Positions 42,626 through 53,694 of a stretch of DNA of 64,000 bases are shown in pieces. The stretch comes from Pseudidiomarina aestuarii (GTDB lineage: Bacteria > Pseudomonadota > Gammaproteobacteria > Enterobacterales > Alteromonadaceae): contig NZ_PIPR01000001.1 of NCBI RefSeq assembly GCF_003987355.1, forward strand, positions 806,001 to 870,000, written 5' to 3'. A program made the translations under genes and the position numbers. Numbering within the stretch: position 1 is the stretch's first letter; every line of letters begins with the position of its first letter. The notes beneath the pieces are model-generated. The model did not search any database and was not told the origin of the DNA. It saw only the letters and a list, made by a program, of their open reading frames with translations.

Positions 42626-43395
42626 ACGTTCGCAATGGCGAAGTCGTTAAAGGTGTCCAGTTTCGTAATCACGAAGTGATTGGGGCCATTGAGCCGCTCG
42701 CGCAGCGCTATGCAACTGAGGGTGCGGATGAGCTCGTCTTTTACGATATCACTGCATCGTCAGACGACCGAGTCGTCGATAAATCGTGGGTCGAGCGTAT
42801 CGCCCGTGTGATCGATATTCCTTTTACCGTTGCTGGCGGTATCCGCACTATCGCGCAAGCGCAAGAAATTCTCGCAATGGGCGCAGATAAAATTTCCATC
42901 AATTCACCTGCTCTGCGCGACCCCGATCTGATCAACGCTTTAGTGGATGAATTCGGGCAACAATGTATCGTCATCGGTATTGATAGCTTTTATAACCAAG
43001 AACAAAATCGGTATGAAGTCTATCAGTTCACCGGTGACGAGACGCGAACGCAAAAAACGCGTTGGCAAACGCGAGACTGGTTGAACGAAGTGGTAGCGCG
43101 CGGCGCGGGTGAAATTGTTTTAAACTGCATGAACCAAGATGGTGTTCGCCAAGGCTATGATCTTGAACAACTGACCGCATTACGTGCGCACTGTCCGGTA
43201 CCTCTGATTGCCTCGGGTGGCGCTGGTGCCATGGCGCACTTTGCAGATGTCTTTACCACGGCGAACGTAGATGGTGCTCTGGCAGCATCCGTGTTTCATA
43301 AACGTGTCATCGACATGGGTGAGCTCAAGACCTATCTCGCTGCGCAAGGCGTTGCTATTCGGCCTTTCACCACAACGACTCAACAAGGAAGCTAG
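42595..43395 (+). CDS. hisF: Imidazole glycerol phosphate synthase, cyclase subunit
   Basis: 266 residues. Cyclase barrel that uses ammonia from HisH and PRFAR to give IGP and AICAR. Starts [20 protein letters not shown] with the catalytic Asp in [19 protein letters not shown] holds the second. Start fixed by a strong GAGGAGG 8 nt before ATG 42595, inside the hisA end. Length is slightly above the usual 255-258. Confidence 0.96.
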   Translation: MLAKRIIPCLDVRNGEVVKGVQFRNHEVIGAIEPLAQRYATEGADELVFYDITASSDDRVVDKSWVERIARVIDIPFTVAGGIRTIAQAQEILAMGADKISINSPALRDPDLINALVDEFGQQCIVIGIDSFYNQEQNRYEVYQFTGDETRTQKTRWQTRDWLNEVVARGAGEIVLNCMNQDGVRQGYDLEQLTALRAHCPVPLIASGGAGAMAHFADVFTTANVDGALAASVFHKRVIDMGELKTYLAAQGVAIRPFTTTTQQGS

Positions 43396-43397
43396 TC

Positions 43398-44018
43398 ATG
43401 GAAATCAATTCAAGCACGCGGTCACAGCTCGACTTTAGTAAAGCCAGCGATGGTTTGATTCCAGCCATCGTACAACATGCATTGAGCGGTGAAGTCTTGA
43501 TGCAAGGGTTTATGAATGCTGCCGCCGTTGACAAAACGCTGGAGACTGCCCAAGTTACTTTTTATAGTCGCAGTAAAGAGCGGCTGTGGACGAAAGGCGA
43601 AGCGTCGGGTCATGTGTTGCAATTAGTGAGTTTACATACGGACTGTGATGCCGACAGTTTATTAGCATTGGCTTTGCCGCAAGGGCCCACCTGTCATTTG
43701 GGTACCCGCTCATGCTTTTCCAGTACCTCAGGAGCTGCAGTACCACTGTTACAACAGCTGAATGACACAATAGCGAGTCGTAAATCGGCCGCGCCAGAAT
43801 CGAGCTATACGGCACGTTTATTTGCCGAAGGCACGAAGCGCGCAGCACAAAAGGTCGGGGAAGAAGGTGTTGAAGTTGCACTTGCAGCTTGTGCGGGCGA
43901 TGACCGCGAACTCCTGAATGAGTCCGCTGACCTGCTCTATCATTTACTGGTGGTGTTGGAGAGTCGAGATTTGTCACTGAACCAAGTACTCGAGGTACTG
44001 CGACAACGCCAATCTTAA
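43398..44018 (+). CDS. hisI: Phosphoribosyl-AMP cyclohydrolase / phosphoribosyl-ATP pyrophosphohydrolase
   Basis: 206 residues, the fused HisI-HisE enzyme (steps 2 and 3). N-terminal cyclohydrolase: [30 protein letters not shown], and Zn ligands in DCDADSLL and [10 protein letters not shown]-terminal pyrophosphohydrolase: [18 protein letters not shown] and [13 protein letters not shown]. Last gene of the operon; its stop overlaps by four bases the stop of the convergent MATE gene, with no terminator hairpin seen. Confidence 0.96.
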   Translation: MEINSSTRSQLDFSKASDGLIPAIVQHALSGEVLMQGFMNAAAVDKTLETAQVTFYSRSKERLWTKGEASGHVLQLVSLHTDCDADSLLALALPQGPTCHLGTRSCFSSTSGAAVPLLQQLNDTIASRKSAAPESSYTARLFAEGTKRAAQKVGEEGVEVALAACAGDDRELLNESADLLYHLLVVLESRDLSLNQVLEVLRQRQS

Positions 44019-45397
44019 TCTCGAATCGGCGCTGCCAGCTCACGCTCGTAGCGTCGACTCACTCGAATTAACCGCCACGTCAGTAGTACCGCCGCCCCAG
44101 TTAAGCCTGTAATAAAGCCGATCCACATGCCCGCAGCTCCCATTGCTGGAACAATGATGTCCGTGCGCGACAGCAAATAACCGATGGTCAACCCAAATGG
44201 CCAATAGGAAACAAACGTAATGAGCATCACAATGCGAGTGTCTTTATAGCCACGCAAGGTTCCCATAGCAATGGCTTGGAACGAATCCGAAATTGAGAAC
44301 AAAGCAGCGAGGCCCATTAACGTAGCAGCTAATTCAATAACTGCTGCATCGGCTGTATAAAGACTTGCTAACCACCCTCCAGCTAACCATAAAATGGTTG
44401 CGTTCACGATAGCAATGGACATCCCATACACGTTTGCCAATTTATGGCTGAGCATTGCATTGCGTGGATTCCCGGCTCCCAGCGCAAAGCCTACACGCAG
44501 CGTCACTGCCATCGCTATGCTCATTGGCACCATATACACCAACGAGGAAATATTGAGTGCAATTTGGTGACTCGCCACCACAGTAGCGCCCAGTGGGGCG
44601 ATAATAAGCGCCGCTGCCGCAAACAGGCTGACTTCAAAAAACATCGACGTGGCAATTGGAAAACCTAAGCGCACAACATACCAAATGTCGTCCCAGCTTG
44701 GCGCAAACCAACGCCCAAACAAATGGATTTCTTTGTAGCGTTTGGCGACAGCCACATAGACCACCATGCCAAGCGCCATAACCCACAGCACGATAGCCGT
44801 TGCGATACCACAGCCCGCGCCACCCATGGCCGGAATCAAGTCGCCATAACCATAAATAAACAAGTAGTTCGCGGGAATGTTGACGAGTAAGCCAATGACG
44901 CCGATAACCAAAGATGGAATAGTGTTCGACAAGCCTTCACAGAAGTTGCGCAATACCATATAGATCACGATAGCTGGAACCCCCCAAGCAATATAGCCGA
45001 GGTAGTCCAACGTAATACGGCGAAAATCGTCAGCGACGTCCATTTGGTTCAAAATCAACGGCGCACTCGCAATCACTAATAAACTCAGCACTGCGCCGGC
45101 AATAGCCGCATAAAAGCCTTGGTGAACCATATTCGCCACTTGAGTCACTTTACCCGCGCCGTGAAAGTGAGAAATGATCGGCGCCAATGCCAGCGCTAAA
45201 CCAAAGATTAATAGAATCGATGGAAACCAAATACTGCTACCAACGGAGACTGCAGCTAGATCGGTCGGGCTGACGCGACCAGCCATCACCGTATCGACCA
45301 CGCTCATCAGCACTTGAGTGACCTGCGCAATCAATATAGGTACGGTGAGTTTGGCGAGCTTGATGGACTCAGGCCACCATTCGCTTTTCGTTTCCAT
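44015..45397 (-). CDS. MATE family efflux transporter (NorM-like)
   Basis: 460 residues with about twelve transmembrane helices, the size of NorM. MATE proteins export cationic drugs or metabolites by Na+ or H+ antiport. N-terminal [20 protein letters not shown] and [10 protein letters not shown] are typical, and the two halves repeat this pattern. Substrate not predictable. Convergent with hisI, sharing the stop region. Placed 30 bp after the aminotransferase gene on the same strand. Confidence 0.93.
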   Translation of the reverse strand: METKSEWWPESIKLAKLTVPILIAQVTQVLMSVVDTVMAGRVSPTDLAAVSVGSSIWFPSILLIFGLALALAPIISHFHGAGKVTQVANMVHQGFYAAIAGAVLSLLVIASAPLILNQMDVADDFRRITLDYLGYIAWGVPAIVIYMVLRNFCEGLSNTIPSLVIGVIGLLVNIPANYLFIYGYGDLIPAMGGAGCGIATAIVLWVMALGMVVYVAVAKRYKEIHLFGRWFAPSWDDIWYVVRLGFPIATSMFFEVSLFAAAALIIAPLGATVVASHQIALNISSLVYMVPMSIAMAVTLRVGFALGAGNPRNAMLSHKLANVYGMSIAIVNATILWLAGGWLASLYTADAAVIELAATLMGLAALFSISDSFQAIAMGTLRGYKDTRIVMLITFVSYWPFGLTIGYLLSRTDIIVPAMGAAGMWIGFITGLTGAAVLLTWRLIRVSRRYERELAAPIRD

Positions 45398-45427
45398 GTT
45401 GTTTCCAATCGATACACTGGTTCAGTG

Positions 45428-46612
45428 TTAGGAAAATAATTCGTAAGCCTCGTCTAGGACTGAGACAAGGCGTTCAAGATGTCGCGGCGTAGTATACGCG
45501 CCAAGAGCAATTCGGACTACTCCTGAATGGCCTAAATACTGCAGTAACGGCTGTGCGCAATGGTGGCCTGCTCGCGCTTCGATACGCTGACTGTCTAAAT
45601 AAGCCGCCAAATCATGTGCATGCACCGAGGAACTCACTAAGCTGAGGGTCGGTGTTTGCATTGGCCCTGCAGGAAGCACCTGTAACCACTCTCTGTGCGT
45701 CAATAAATGACTCAGCTCGGCTCGCTGTGTATCTAAGTAGTGAGATAGGTCCGCGTTCCGATCCAGCCACTCCGTCGCGGTTGCGGCGGCAATCACCGCA
45801 AGTGTATTCGGGGTGCCCGCCTCAAACCGATGCACGTCACTCAGGTATTCCGCATGCTCACGTGTCACCTTGGTGACGATACCTCCACCGACTCGAAATG
45901 GTGATAGCTGATCTGCGAATCGCGGCGCTAACAACAACAGTCCTAGACCGGTGACACCATAGAATTTATGCGCACTACAAACCACGGCATCCGCATCCAG
46001 CAAGCCGAGTTTCTGCGGTTGATGCGGTGCTAATTGGGCAGCATCGACAATCGAAACAACACCGCGCTGACGCGCTGCTCTTAACAATGGGGCGAGTTCG
46101 AAGACAGCACCGGTTACATTGCTGGCAGCGCTGACTGCAACGACCCGTGTCCGCTCGGTCAACAGCAACTCCGGTGTCGCCAAGTCCCCTTCTGGAGTAA
46201 GCTCAATAAACCGCAATTTGAGATCAAAACGCTGTGCGAGTCGCTGCCACGGTAATAAATTGGCATGGTGCTCGGCAATAGAAAGCAAAATTTCGTCGCC
46301 CGCTTGCCACGCAATCGGCACTGCCTGCGCCAGATCATTCAATGCCTGCGTCGTCGAAGCTGAGAACGCCAGTTGATCCGGTTGTATCTGAAACCACTTT
46401 GCTAGTGTTTGTCGTCCCTGCTCGAGCTGTTGCGTTGCCTCGCGACTGCGCGCATAAGAACCACGATGCGCATTGGCATGCGTATCCAACAAGTAACGGT
46501 CAACAGCGTGGCGAACACAGGTTGGCACCAAGCAAGTCGCTGCTGTGTCGAAGTAGGCATAGTCTGGCTCATCGGCTAGCCACGGAAAATCGTCACTCGA
46601 AGGTTGATACAT
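45428..46612 (-). CDS. Cysteine desulfurase-like aminotransferase (SufS/CsdA group)
   Basis: 394 residues. Class V PLP enzyme. PLP-Lys in CSAHKFYGVTG; persulfide Cys in RAGHHCAQPLL; substrate-binding Arg in RVGGGIV and RFEAGTPN. These mark group II cysteine desulfurases that mobilise sulfur from cysteine. No sufE, csdE or other suf gene is next to it, so CsdA-like is the better guess, but the choice is open. It begins 3 bp after the hydrolase gene ends. Confidence 0.88.
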   Translation of the reverse strand: MYQPSSDDFPWLADEPDYAYFDTAATCLVPTCVRHAVDRYLLDTHANAHRGSYARSREATQQLEQGRQTLAKWFQIQPDQLAFSASTTQALNDLAQAVPIAWQAGDEILLSIAEHHANLLPWQRLAQRFDLKLRFIELTPEGDLATPELLLTERTRVVAVSAASNVTGAVFELAPLLRAARQRGVVSIVDAAQLAPHQPQKLGLLDADAVVCSAHKFYGVTGLGLLLLAPRFADQLSPFRVGGGIVTKVTREHAEYLSDVHRFEAGTPNTLAVIAAATATEWLDRNADLSHYLDTQRAELSHLLTHREWLQVLPAGPMQTPTLSLVSSSVHAHDLAAYLDSQRIEARAGHHCAQPLLQYLGHSGVVRIALGAYTTPRHLERLVSVLDEAYELFS

Positions 46613-46615
46613 AAA

Positions 46616-47452
46616 CTAACCTCGAGCCTCCGAGGCTTTCTGTGGTCGCACATCAAGCCCATAAACAGCTGCTAAGAACTCCAGAATTTCGACATTGACA
46701 GCATCGACATGGGTAATCGGCCCCATATGTCCGCACGGCAAGGTTCGACTGATCACAGCGGGCAAAGCTACTTCCAATTTGTGAGCAACAGTCCGCGCAC
46801 TGTTCTGCGTATACTGTCCCTGCAATAATAAGGTAGGTTGGCGAATCGACGCACAATCACGTAGGTCGTACTCCTCACCCATGAGCGCGGCAAAATCACA
46901 CTGTACTTTACCGGCTTGCAACGTCATCGCCTGCTGTATCTTTTCAGGCAATGCCGCGAAATAGCCCGGTTGATTCCAATAGTCCACAAAAGCTGCTGTT
47001 GCGGCTTTTGCATCTTTGTTCACCATCTGACTGGAGATGGATTCAATTTCGAGTCGCGCGGCTTCATTGGCTTCCAACAAATGAAACGCGACCGGTTCAA
47101 AGACAACCAAACTGCGCACATCGATAGATTTCTCGACCGCTAGCTTTAATGCCAGTGCCCCACCATAAGAATGGCCAATGAGCGTCACCGGCTGCTGCCA
47201 GTTCAGTGCCTGAATCGCATTCATAATACGCGGCAGTTCATCACGAAATCGAAACAGATGCGGTTCAGCCGTGCTCACTGCTGGGGCCTTACCATACCCC
47301 AGCAGGTCGACAACGAGACAATCAAAATGGGGCGCTAAGGCATTGAGCAATGCTCGCCATTGACCACCATTACTCTGCGAGCTGTGCAACAACAGAACGG
47401 GGCTTTGCCCCGCCGTGCCAGTGCGATAGAGACCCGGTTGAACTTCAATCAT
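46616..47452 (-). CDS. Alpha/beta hydrolase
   Basis: 278 residues. Alpha/beta-hydrolase fold with LLLHSSQSNGGQW (oxyanion loop), nucleophile LIGHSYGGAL, and CGHMGPITH near the end carrying the His. Substrate unknown. Overlaps the MAPEG gene by four bases (ATGA) and is followed by the desulfurase-like gene, so these form a three-gene run of unclear theme. Confidence 0.87.
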   Translation of the reverse strand: MIEVQPGLYRTGTAGQSPVLLLHSSQSNGGQWRALLNALAPHFDCLVVDLLGYGKAPAVSTAEPHLFRFRDELPRIMNAIQALNWQQPVTLIGHSYGGALALKLAVEKSIDVRSLVVFEPVAFHLLEANEAARLEIESISSQMVNKDAKAATAAFVDYWNQPGYFAALPEKIQQAMTLQAGKVQCDFAALMGEEYDLRDCASIRQPTLLLQGQYTQNSARTVAHKLEVALPAVISRTLPCGHMGPITHVDAVNVEILEFLAAVYGLDVRPQKASEARG

Positions 47453-47859
47453 CCGCCAATTAACCGCCCAACAGAAAAACCAACCATATAACCTGCTTGT
47501 GTGAGCAACACCACGAAAGTCAGCAATACACCAATGGCTCGCGGCGCCGATGTACCAACTGTTTTAGTCAAGCCGATAGCGTGGGCAATACGTGCGATAA
47601 ATAGCGCCGCACCTAAAGCATGCACCAGTTCAGTCGGCCCGCCACTCGCTTCAATCAAAAACAACAACAGTAGGCTCAACGGAACGTATTCAGAAAAATT
47701 CCCATGAATTCGGACAGCAGCTTTTAGATCTTTTGACTCACCGGTGCCGATACCGACCTTATCACGCCAGCGAAGTCGAATAATTCGAACGGAGAGCACA
47801 AAATAAAGCAGGGTTAATAAACCCGCATACAACATGGTGTTATGAAAACTAAATTCCAT
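47449..47859 (-). CDS. MAPEG family membrane protein
   Basis: 136 residues, four hydrophobic helices. MAPEG family (membrane-associated proteins in eicosanoid and glutathione metabolism) pattern, with RIHGNFSEYVPLSLLL in the middle. Bacterial members often have glutathione transferase or peroxidase activity, but this one is unproven. First gene of the run ending in the MATE transporter; lies 88 bp after adk with the adk terminator between. Confidence 0.9.
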   Translation of the reverse strand: MEFSFHNTMLYAGLLTLLYFVLSVRIIRLRWRDKVGIGTGESKDLKAAVRIHGNFSEYVPLSLLLLFLIEASGGPTELVHALGAALFIARIAHAIGLTKTVGTSAPRAIGVLLTFVVLLTQAGYMVGFSVGRLIGG

Positions 47860-47902
47860 GATTCGATCCTTGTTATTATTGATTTAACTCGATAAACACT
47901 CA

Positions 47903-47930
47903 CAAAAAAGCCCACTCCAAGGTGGGCTTT
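47903..47930 (-). terminator. Terminator of adk
   Basis: On the minus strand AAAGCCCAC, 6-nt loop, GTGGGCTTT followed by T residues: a 9-bp perfect stem (47907-47915 / 47922-47930). Confidence 0.9.
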
Positions 47931-47947
47931 GTCGAAGCGGTCACGAA

Positions 47948-48619
<672 letters not shown>

Positions 48620-48632
48620 TTAGCGTATGAAT

Positions 48633-48705
48633 AAGCCCGAACTTTACCTTGCATACACGGGCTTTACAAGTCCGAGGATTGCCCGACTTTGGTCGGACAA
48701 CCCTC
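48633..48705 (-). terminator. Two stem-loops between htpG and adk
   Basis: Hairpin 1: GAGGATTGCCCGAC (48674-48687) pairs with GTCGGACAACCCTC (48692-48705) as a 14-bp stem with two G-U pairs in the transcript and a 4-nt loop. Hairpin 2: AAGCCCG (48633-48639) / CGGGCTT (48658-48664). Neither is followed by a clear T-run, so this may be htpG termination or structure in the adk leader. Confidence 0.5.
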
Positions 48706-48717
48706 GTTAGAGGCAGG

Positions 48718-50625
48718 TTATACGTCGGTTAATTCCAACATCAATTTGTTCAACCGTGAGACAAATTGTGCTGGATCTTTCAAACTGCCGCGCTCAGCTA
48801 GTGTTGCTTGATCCAGAAGGAGTTGTGCCCATTCACCAAAACGCGCTTCGTCGTCCAACCCAACCACGCGCTGTACGAGCGTATGTTCAGGATTGATTTC
48901 GAAAATGTACTTGGTTTCTGGCACTTTCTGGCCGGCAGCTTCCATCAGCTTCGCCATTTGCGTGCTCATATCGTTGCTGTCGGTCACAATGCAAGCGGGG
49001 GATGCGGTGAGACGATTCGTCACACGCACACTTTTGACTTTGTCACCCAGCGCTTTAGCAAAGCGTTCTGTGTGCTCAGCGAAAGCTTTTTCCGCCGCTT
49101 CTTGTTGCTCTTTATCTGCATTGTCTTCGAGCTCACCCAAATCTAAATCGCCACGCGTAACCGCTTGGAATGATTTTTCTTGGTACTCACTGAGATGACT
49201 CATCAGCCATTCATCAATGCGCTCCGATAACAACAGCACTTCAATATTCTTCTTGCGGAAGATTTCTAGCGCAGGGTTATCGCGAGCGGCTTCATAGCTG
49301 TCCGCAACAATGTAATAGATCTTGTCCTGTTTATCTGACATCCGTGCCAGGTAATCATCGAGACTAACCGTTGCTTCACTGGAGTCCTGATGGGTTGATG
49401 CAAACCGCAATAAGCCGGCAATTTTCTCTTGATTGGCTTGGTCTTCAGCTGGCCCCTCTTTCAATACCGTACCAAAAGTGTTCCAGAAATTCTGATAAGT
49501 CTCCGGCTCATCCTTCGCTAGCTTGCTCAGCATGCTTAAGACTTTCTTAGTACTGCCGTTGCGCATTGAACGGGTAATTTTGTTGTCTTGCAAAATTTCG
49601 CGAGACACGTTCAGCGGCAAATCACTGGAATCCATCAAACCGCGCACAAAACGCAAATAGCTCGGCATCAATTGGGTCGCGTCGTCCATAATGAACACGC
49701 GTTTCACATACAGTTTAATGCCATGCTGTTGTTCACGATTCCACAAATCCCAAGGCGCTCGCTTCGGAATATAAAGCAGACTGGTGTATTCCGACGTTCC
49801 CTCTACTTTATTGTGGCTCCACAACAATGGATCTTCGAAATCATGAGCGACGGTTTTGTAGAACTCTTTATATTCATCATCGCTAATATCCGCTTTTTCT
49901 CGCGTCCAGAGTGCTTGTCCAGAATTGACCGCCTCCCACTCAAGCTTTTTGTCTGCGGCTTTTTCTTCCTCGTCGGCAGCCTTTGGCATTTGCACAGGAA
50001 TGCTCAGATGGTCGGAGTATTTAGTGATGATACTTTTCAAACGCCATTCATCGAGATACTCCGCGGCGTCATCGCGAACATGCAAAATAATATCGGTGCC
50101 GCGCTTAGCTTTTTCGATGACTTTTAAATCAAATTCGCCTTCACCGCGTGAGTACCACTCAATCGCCTCATTCGCGGCAGCCCCAGCTGCACGAGTGCGC
50201 ACGGTAACGGCTTCAGCCACAATAAACGCGGAATAAAAGCCAACGCCAAACTGACCAATCAAACGACTATCTTTGGCCTGATCGCCTGACAATTGGCTAA
50301 AAAATTCTGCGGTACCAGACTTAGCAATGGTACCTAGGTTACTCATGACTTCATCTCGAGTCATGCCAATACCGTTGTCGCTAATGGTGATGGTTTTACT
50401 GTCTTTATCCGCACTGACACGGACATAAAGTTCTGCATCGTCGCTCAACAATGAGCTGTCACTCAGCGCCTTGAAACGTAATTTGTCGGCCGCATCCGAT
50501 GCGTTTGAAACCAACTCTCGAAGAAATATTTCTTTATTGGAATAAAGCGAATGAATCATCAAGTGCAGCAATTGCTTCACTTCGGTTTGAAAACCGTGGG
50601 TTTCAGTTTGACGGGTCTCCGCCAT
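48718..50625 (-). CDS. htpG: Molecular chaperone HtpG (Hsp90)
   Basis: 635 residues. ATP-dependent cytosolic chaperone. GHKL ATPase blocks: [17 protein letters not shown] (catalytic Glu and Mg-binding Asn), SDNGIGM, and [11 protein letters not shown]; middle and C-terminal dimerisation domains are complete. AGGAG precedes the ATG. A near-consensus sigma-32 promoter lies directly upstream, within the recR-htpG gap, so heat induction is expected apart from read-through from recR. Confidence 0.97.
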   Translation of the reverse strand: MAETRQTETHGFQTEVKQLLHLMIHSLYSNKEIFLRELVSNASDAADKLRFKALSDSSLLSDDAELYVRVSADKDSKTITISDNGIGMTRDEVMSNLGTIAKSGTAEFFSQLSGDQAKDSRLIGQFGVGFYSAFIVAEAVTVRTRAAGAAANEAIEWYSRGEGEFDLKVIEKAKRGTDIILHVRDDAAEYLDEWRLKSIITKYSDHLSIPVQMPKAADEEEKAADKKLEWEAVNSGQALWTREKADISDDEYKEFYKTVAHDFEDPLLWSHNKVEGTSEYTSLLYIPKRAPWDLWNREQQHGIKLYVKRVFIMDDATQLMPSYLRFVRGLMDSSDLPLNVSREILQDNKITRSMRNGSTKKVLSMLSKLAKDEPETYQNFWNTFGTVLKEGPAEDQANQEKIAGLLRFASTHQDSSEATVSLDDYLARMSDKQDKIYYIVADSYEAARDNPALEIFRKKNIEVLLLSERIDEWLMSHLSEYQEKSFQAVTRGDLDLGELEDNADKEQQEAAEKAFAEHTERFAKALGDKVKSVRVTNRLTASPACIVTDSNDMSTQMAKLMEAAGQKVPETKYIFEINPEHTLVQRVVGLDDEARFGEWAQLLLDQATLAERGSLKDPAQFVSRLNKLMLELTDV

Positions 50626-50668
50626 AGTGTTTTCTCCTACACATGTGGACTAACGAATGCTGGAGTAA

Positions 50669-50696
50669 ACATGGGGGTATTCGACGCTATTTCAAG
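50669..50696 (-). promoter_or_regulatory. Sigma-32 (heat shock) promoter of htpG
   Basis: On the minus strand CTTGAAA (50696-50690), 13-nt spacer, CCCCATGT (50676-50669), matching the RpoH consensus CTTGAAA-N13-17-CCCCATNT almost perfectly, about 45 bp before the htpG ATG. Confidence 0.9.
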
Positions 50697-50704
50697 CGTA
50701 AATT

Positions 50705-51313
50705 TTAATTATTCTCAATCCATTTACGGCCACTGAATGCATGACCTAACGTGGCTTGATCCACATATTCAAGTTCACCACCGACTGGCACACCATGCGC
50801 AATTCGAGACGTTCGAATTTGGTGGCGGCGCGCAAGATCGGCGATGAAGTGCGCGGTTGCTTCGCCTTCTACCGTAGGGTTGGTCGCCAAAATAATTTCC
50901 GTAATAGATTCTTGTTCGAGTCTTTGTGCAAGGATATCCAAGCCAATTTCATCGGGTCCAATACCGTCTAAGGGTGATAAATGCCCCATCAAGACAAAAT
51001 AGCACCCTTGATACTGTGACGTTTGCTCGATTGCCACAACATCTGCCGGTGATTCGACAATACACAGTAACCCGCTATCACGTCGCAATGTATCGGCGCA
51101 TAGGCCACAAGTTGAATGTTCTGTGAGTGTCCGACAAACACTGCAGTGACCGACCTGTTCAATTGCGGTTTGCAACGCCACAGCCAACCGCTCGCCTCCT
51201 TCACGATGGCGCTCCAGCAGCTGAAACGCCATCCGCTGGGCCGATTTTTGACCCACACCAGGGAGCACCTTTAAGGCCTGTATTAACTCTTCAATAATTG
51301 GACTAAAACGCAC
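50705..51313 (-). CDS. recR: Recombination mediator RecR
   Basis: 202 residues. Part of RecFOR, which loads RecA at gaps. N-terminal helix-hairpin-helix ([14 protein letters not shown]), C4 zinc finger ([16 protein letters not shown]), Toprim ([12 protein letters not shown]) and C-terminal Walker B-like [16 protein letters not shown]. Part of the conserved dnaX-ybaB-recR set. Confidence 0.97.
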   Translation of the reverse strand: MRFSPIIEELIQALKVLPGVGQKSAQRMAFQLLERHREGGERLAVALQTAIEQVGHCSVCRTLTEHSTCGLCADTLRRDSGLLCIVESPADVVAIEQTSQYQGCYFVLMGHLSPLDGIGPDEIGLDILAQRLEQESITEIILATNPTVEGEATAHFIADLARRHQIRTSRIAHGVPVGGELEYVDQATLGHAFSGRKWIENN

Positions 51314-51323
51314 GGCGGAGTCC

Positions 51324-51653
51324 TTAGAAAGGCATCTTGAAGCCAGGCGGTAGATTCATGCCACCAGTCACTTCAGCCATCTTTTCTTTGCTCGTTTGCT
51401 CAACGCGACGTACCGCATCATTTATAGCCGCAGCCACCAAATCTTCAATCATTTCTGCATCGTCATCACTGAATAAACTCGGATCAATAGTAACCCGGCG
51501 GACGTTATGATTGCCAAGCATGGTCACCTTTACCATCCCTGCGCCGGCTTCACCTGTCACTTCGAGATTGGCAATTTCCTCTTGCGCGCGCTGCATCCGC
51601 TCTTGCATCTGCTGCGCTTGCTTCATCATACCGCTCATACCACCTTTAAACAT
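51324..51653 (-). CDS. ybaB: Nucleoid-associated protein YbaB/EbfC
   Basis: 109 residues. Small dimeric DNA-binding protein with the family pattern [18 protein letters not shown] and VTIDPSL, ending in a flexible Pro/Phe tail. Lies between dnaX (11 bp) and recR (10 bp), the universal order. Confidence 0.96.
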   Translation of the reverse strand: MFKGGMSGMMKQAQQMQERMQRAQEEIANLEVTGEAGAGMVKVTMLGNHNVRRVTIDPSLFSDDDAEMIEDLVAAAINDAVRRVEQTSKEKMAEVTGGMNLPPGFKMPF

Positions 51654-51664
51654 ACGGAATTCCT

Positions 51665-53620
51665 CTAACTTGGTTGAATACTGTCTTCAATTAATTGCGC
51701 CTGAAAAGTGTTCTGAAGCGCTTGTGCCAATGGATCATCTTGTAGATTCTGACGCGCTCGAAGGAGCCGCTGGCGGTCAATATCCGCCTGAATTTCCACC
51801 GGAGTCTGTTGTTCTGACGGCGCGACTTCAATACGTACCGTAGACACGTCCAACGACGCTTGCAGCGCGGTCGTCAGCACTTGTACGGGACTGTCGCTTA
51901 ATAAATGGGCCCATTGCTGCCGCAACCGGATGATACACACGCCCTGTCCCGCCAATTCATAAGTACTATTCATCGCCAATTGCCGCGGCAATCCATGCAG
52001 GTCCAAATTGTCGATAATAGCAGCCCAACCGTCCACTTCAGCAGCCTTTCTGACATGACTTGCATAAGCTTCTGGACGGGTTGTCGGCGTCTCTGGTGCT
52101 TGCTCGCTCTCTTGGTCCTGAGATGCTGAGTTGAAATGTGCCTCGAAGTCGGTCTCAGATTCTACTTCAGGTGTTGGTTCAGGATTTGCTCGCGGCGCTG
52201 ATTCAACAGCAGGCGTCGGCTCTTTTACGAATTCTGGCGCGGCTTGGATTGATTGCGGGACTCGTGAGTTATTGTTTTTTTTTTGGTCCAGCGCGTCACG
52301 CGTTGCGATCAATGCTCGCACCGAATCCGCACTACTGCTTGCTGTTGGTTCAGGCTCTGGCTCTGAGCCTAGCTCTGGCTCTAACTCTGGTTCTGGGTGT
52401 GGCTCTGAAGAACGCTCTCGCGAGAATTCTGGCGAGAGTTCTGGCGAAAGTTCCGACGAGAGTTCCGAATGGACTGGCGCCGTCTGCATGGGTTCTTGAC
52501 GAGTGACAGTATCAGGTGACGTCTCCTGGACCTCGATGACTTCTGGGCGAAATGCCAAAAGACGCAAAATAGTCATTTCAACACCCGAACGTGCATCGAC
52601 CGCATAATTTAAATCACGACGACCCAAACTCAGAATATCGTAGAAAATATGCAGCAATTCAGCAGGAATCAACTGCACGAGCTTTTGTTCAGCATCAGTA
52701 AAGGCAAATAGCTCCGCACTCGCAGGCACTTGTTGCACTAGAGCGAGCTGATGCACGAGACGCTGTAATTCTGTCAACAACGAGCCGATATCCGGCACCT
52801 GTCCCGCAACTTTATCGACCAAGTCGAGTGTCTGCTGCGGATGCCCATGAATGACTGCCTGCAATATCGCCGCTAACTCATAACCCGGCACATTGCCTAG
52901 CATTTGTTGCACAGCAGCGTTAGTCACTTTTTGCTCACCTTGCGCTATGGCTTGGTCAGTCAAACTCAATGCATCGCGCAAACTGCCTTGCGCTGCTCGT
53001 GCCAAATGCTGCAAGGCTGGTGCATCATAGGGGATCGATTCAGCCTCCAACACATGCTGGAGATGATCGGCGATCTCCTGCCGCGACAATGCCTTGAGAT
53101 TAAACTGCAAACAACGCGATAGAACGGTGATTGGAAGTTTCTGCGGATCTGTTGTCGCCAGCAAGAATTTGACGTGTTCTGGTGGCTCTTCGAGGGTTTT
53201 CAAAAGTGCGTTAAAGCTGTGGCGCGACAGCATATGAACTTCGTCTATAAGATAGACTTTATAGCGCCCTTGCGTCGGCTTATATTGAACATTATCGAGC
53301 AGTTCACGCGTATCTTCGACCTTGGTTCGAGACGCCGCATCGATTTCGAGCAGGTCAACAAAGCGACCTTCATCGATAGCCTTGCAAGCACCACAAGTGC
53401 CACAGGGTTGTGGAGTAATCCCCTGCTCACAGTTCAAACTCTTCGCCAGGATCCGGGCAATCGTGGTTTTACCTACGCCACGCGTACCGGTCAACAACCA
53501 TGCATGGTGTAGACGTTGTGTAGTCAGTGCATGAGTCAATGGCTTCAGCACATGTTGCTGACCCACTACCTCAGTAAAGGTGTGGGGACGCCATTTACGA
53601 GCTAAAACTTGATAACTCAT
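51665..53620 (-). CDS. dnaX: DNA polymerase III subunits tau and gamma
   Basis: 651 residues (tau) from ATG 53620, [12 protein letters not shown]; a TTG three codons earlier is not used. AAA+ clamp-loader ATPase: Walker [12 protein letters not shown], zinc module with CGTCGAC, Walker B LIDEVHML, sensor ATTDPQKLP. Domain III ends near residue 370. A Ser/Glu/Pro-rich repetitive linker follows (52345-52475), then the tau-specific C-terminal part that binds DnaB and the polymerase. An A10 run at codons 446-449 is placed to yield a 450-residue gamma form by -1 slippage. apt-dnaX-ybaB-recR order conserved. Confidence 0.96.
   Translation of the reverse strand: MSYQVLARKWRPHTFTEVVGQQHVLKPLTHALTTQRLHHAWLLTGTRGVGKTTIARILAKSLNCEQGITPQPCGTCGACKAIDEGRFVDLLEIDAASRTKVEDTRELLDNVQYKPTQGRYKVYLIDEVHMLSRHSFNALLKTLEEPPEHVKFLLATTDPQKLPITVLSRCLQFNLKALSRQEIADHLQHVLEAESIPYDAPALQHLARAAQGSLRDALSLTDQAIAQGEQKVTNAAVQQMLGNVPGYELAAILQAVIHGHPQQTLDLVDKVAGQVPDIGSLLTELQRLVHQLALVQQVPASAELFAFTDAEQKLVQLIPAELLHIFYDILSLGRRDLNYAVDARSGVEMTILRLLAFRPEVIEVQETSPDTVTRQEPMQTAPVHSELSSELSPELSPEFSRERSSEPHPEPELEPELGSEPEPEPTASSSADSVRALIATRDALDQKKNNNSRVPQSIQAAPEFVKEPTPAVESAPRANPEPTPEVESETDFEAHFNSASQDQESEQAPETPTTRPEAYASHVRKAAEVDGWAAIIDNLDLHGLPRQLAMNSTYELAGQGVCIIRLRQQWAHLLSDSPVQVLTTALQASLDVSTVRIEVAPSEQQTPVEIQADIDRQRLLRARQNLQDDPLAQALQNTFQAQLIEDSIQPS
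52269..52285 (-). promoter_or_regulatory. dnaX slippage/frameshift site for gamma subunit
   Basis: On the minus strand C-A10-C-AATAA. In frame it reads CAA AAA AAA AAC (codons 446-449). Slipping back one base, or adding one A during transcription, gives Lys, Gln, then TAA at 52271-52269, ending the protein at 450 residues, close to E. coli gamma (431). No strong downstream stem-loop was seen, so polymerase slippage on A10, as known for Thermus dnaX, is as likely as ribosomal frameshifting. Confidence 0.72.
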
Positions 53621-53694
53621 GAAACCCAATTCCTCTCTTCACACATACGTGACACCAGCTCTTATCTTCTGCATTACTGACGACCTACGTTACC

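Noticed and set aside
43555-44043. 162-codon minus-strand frame across hisI
   Set aside because: Shadow of hisI; hisI has full catalytic motifs and operon context.
49588-50127. 179-codon plus-strand frame inside htpG
   Set aside because: Shadow frame; htpG is intact and conserved in this stretch.
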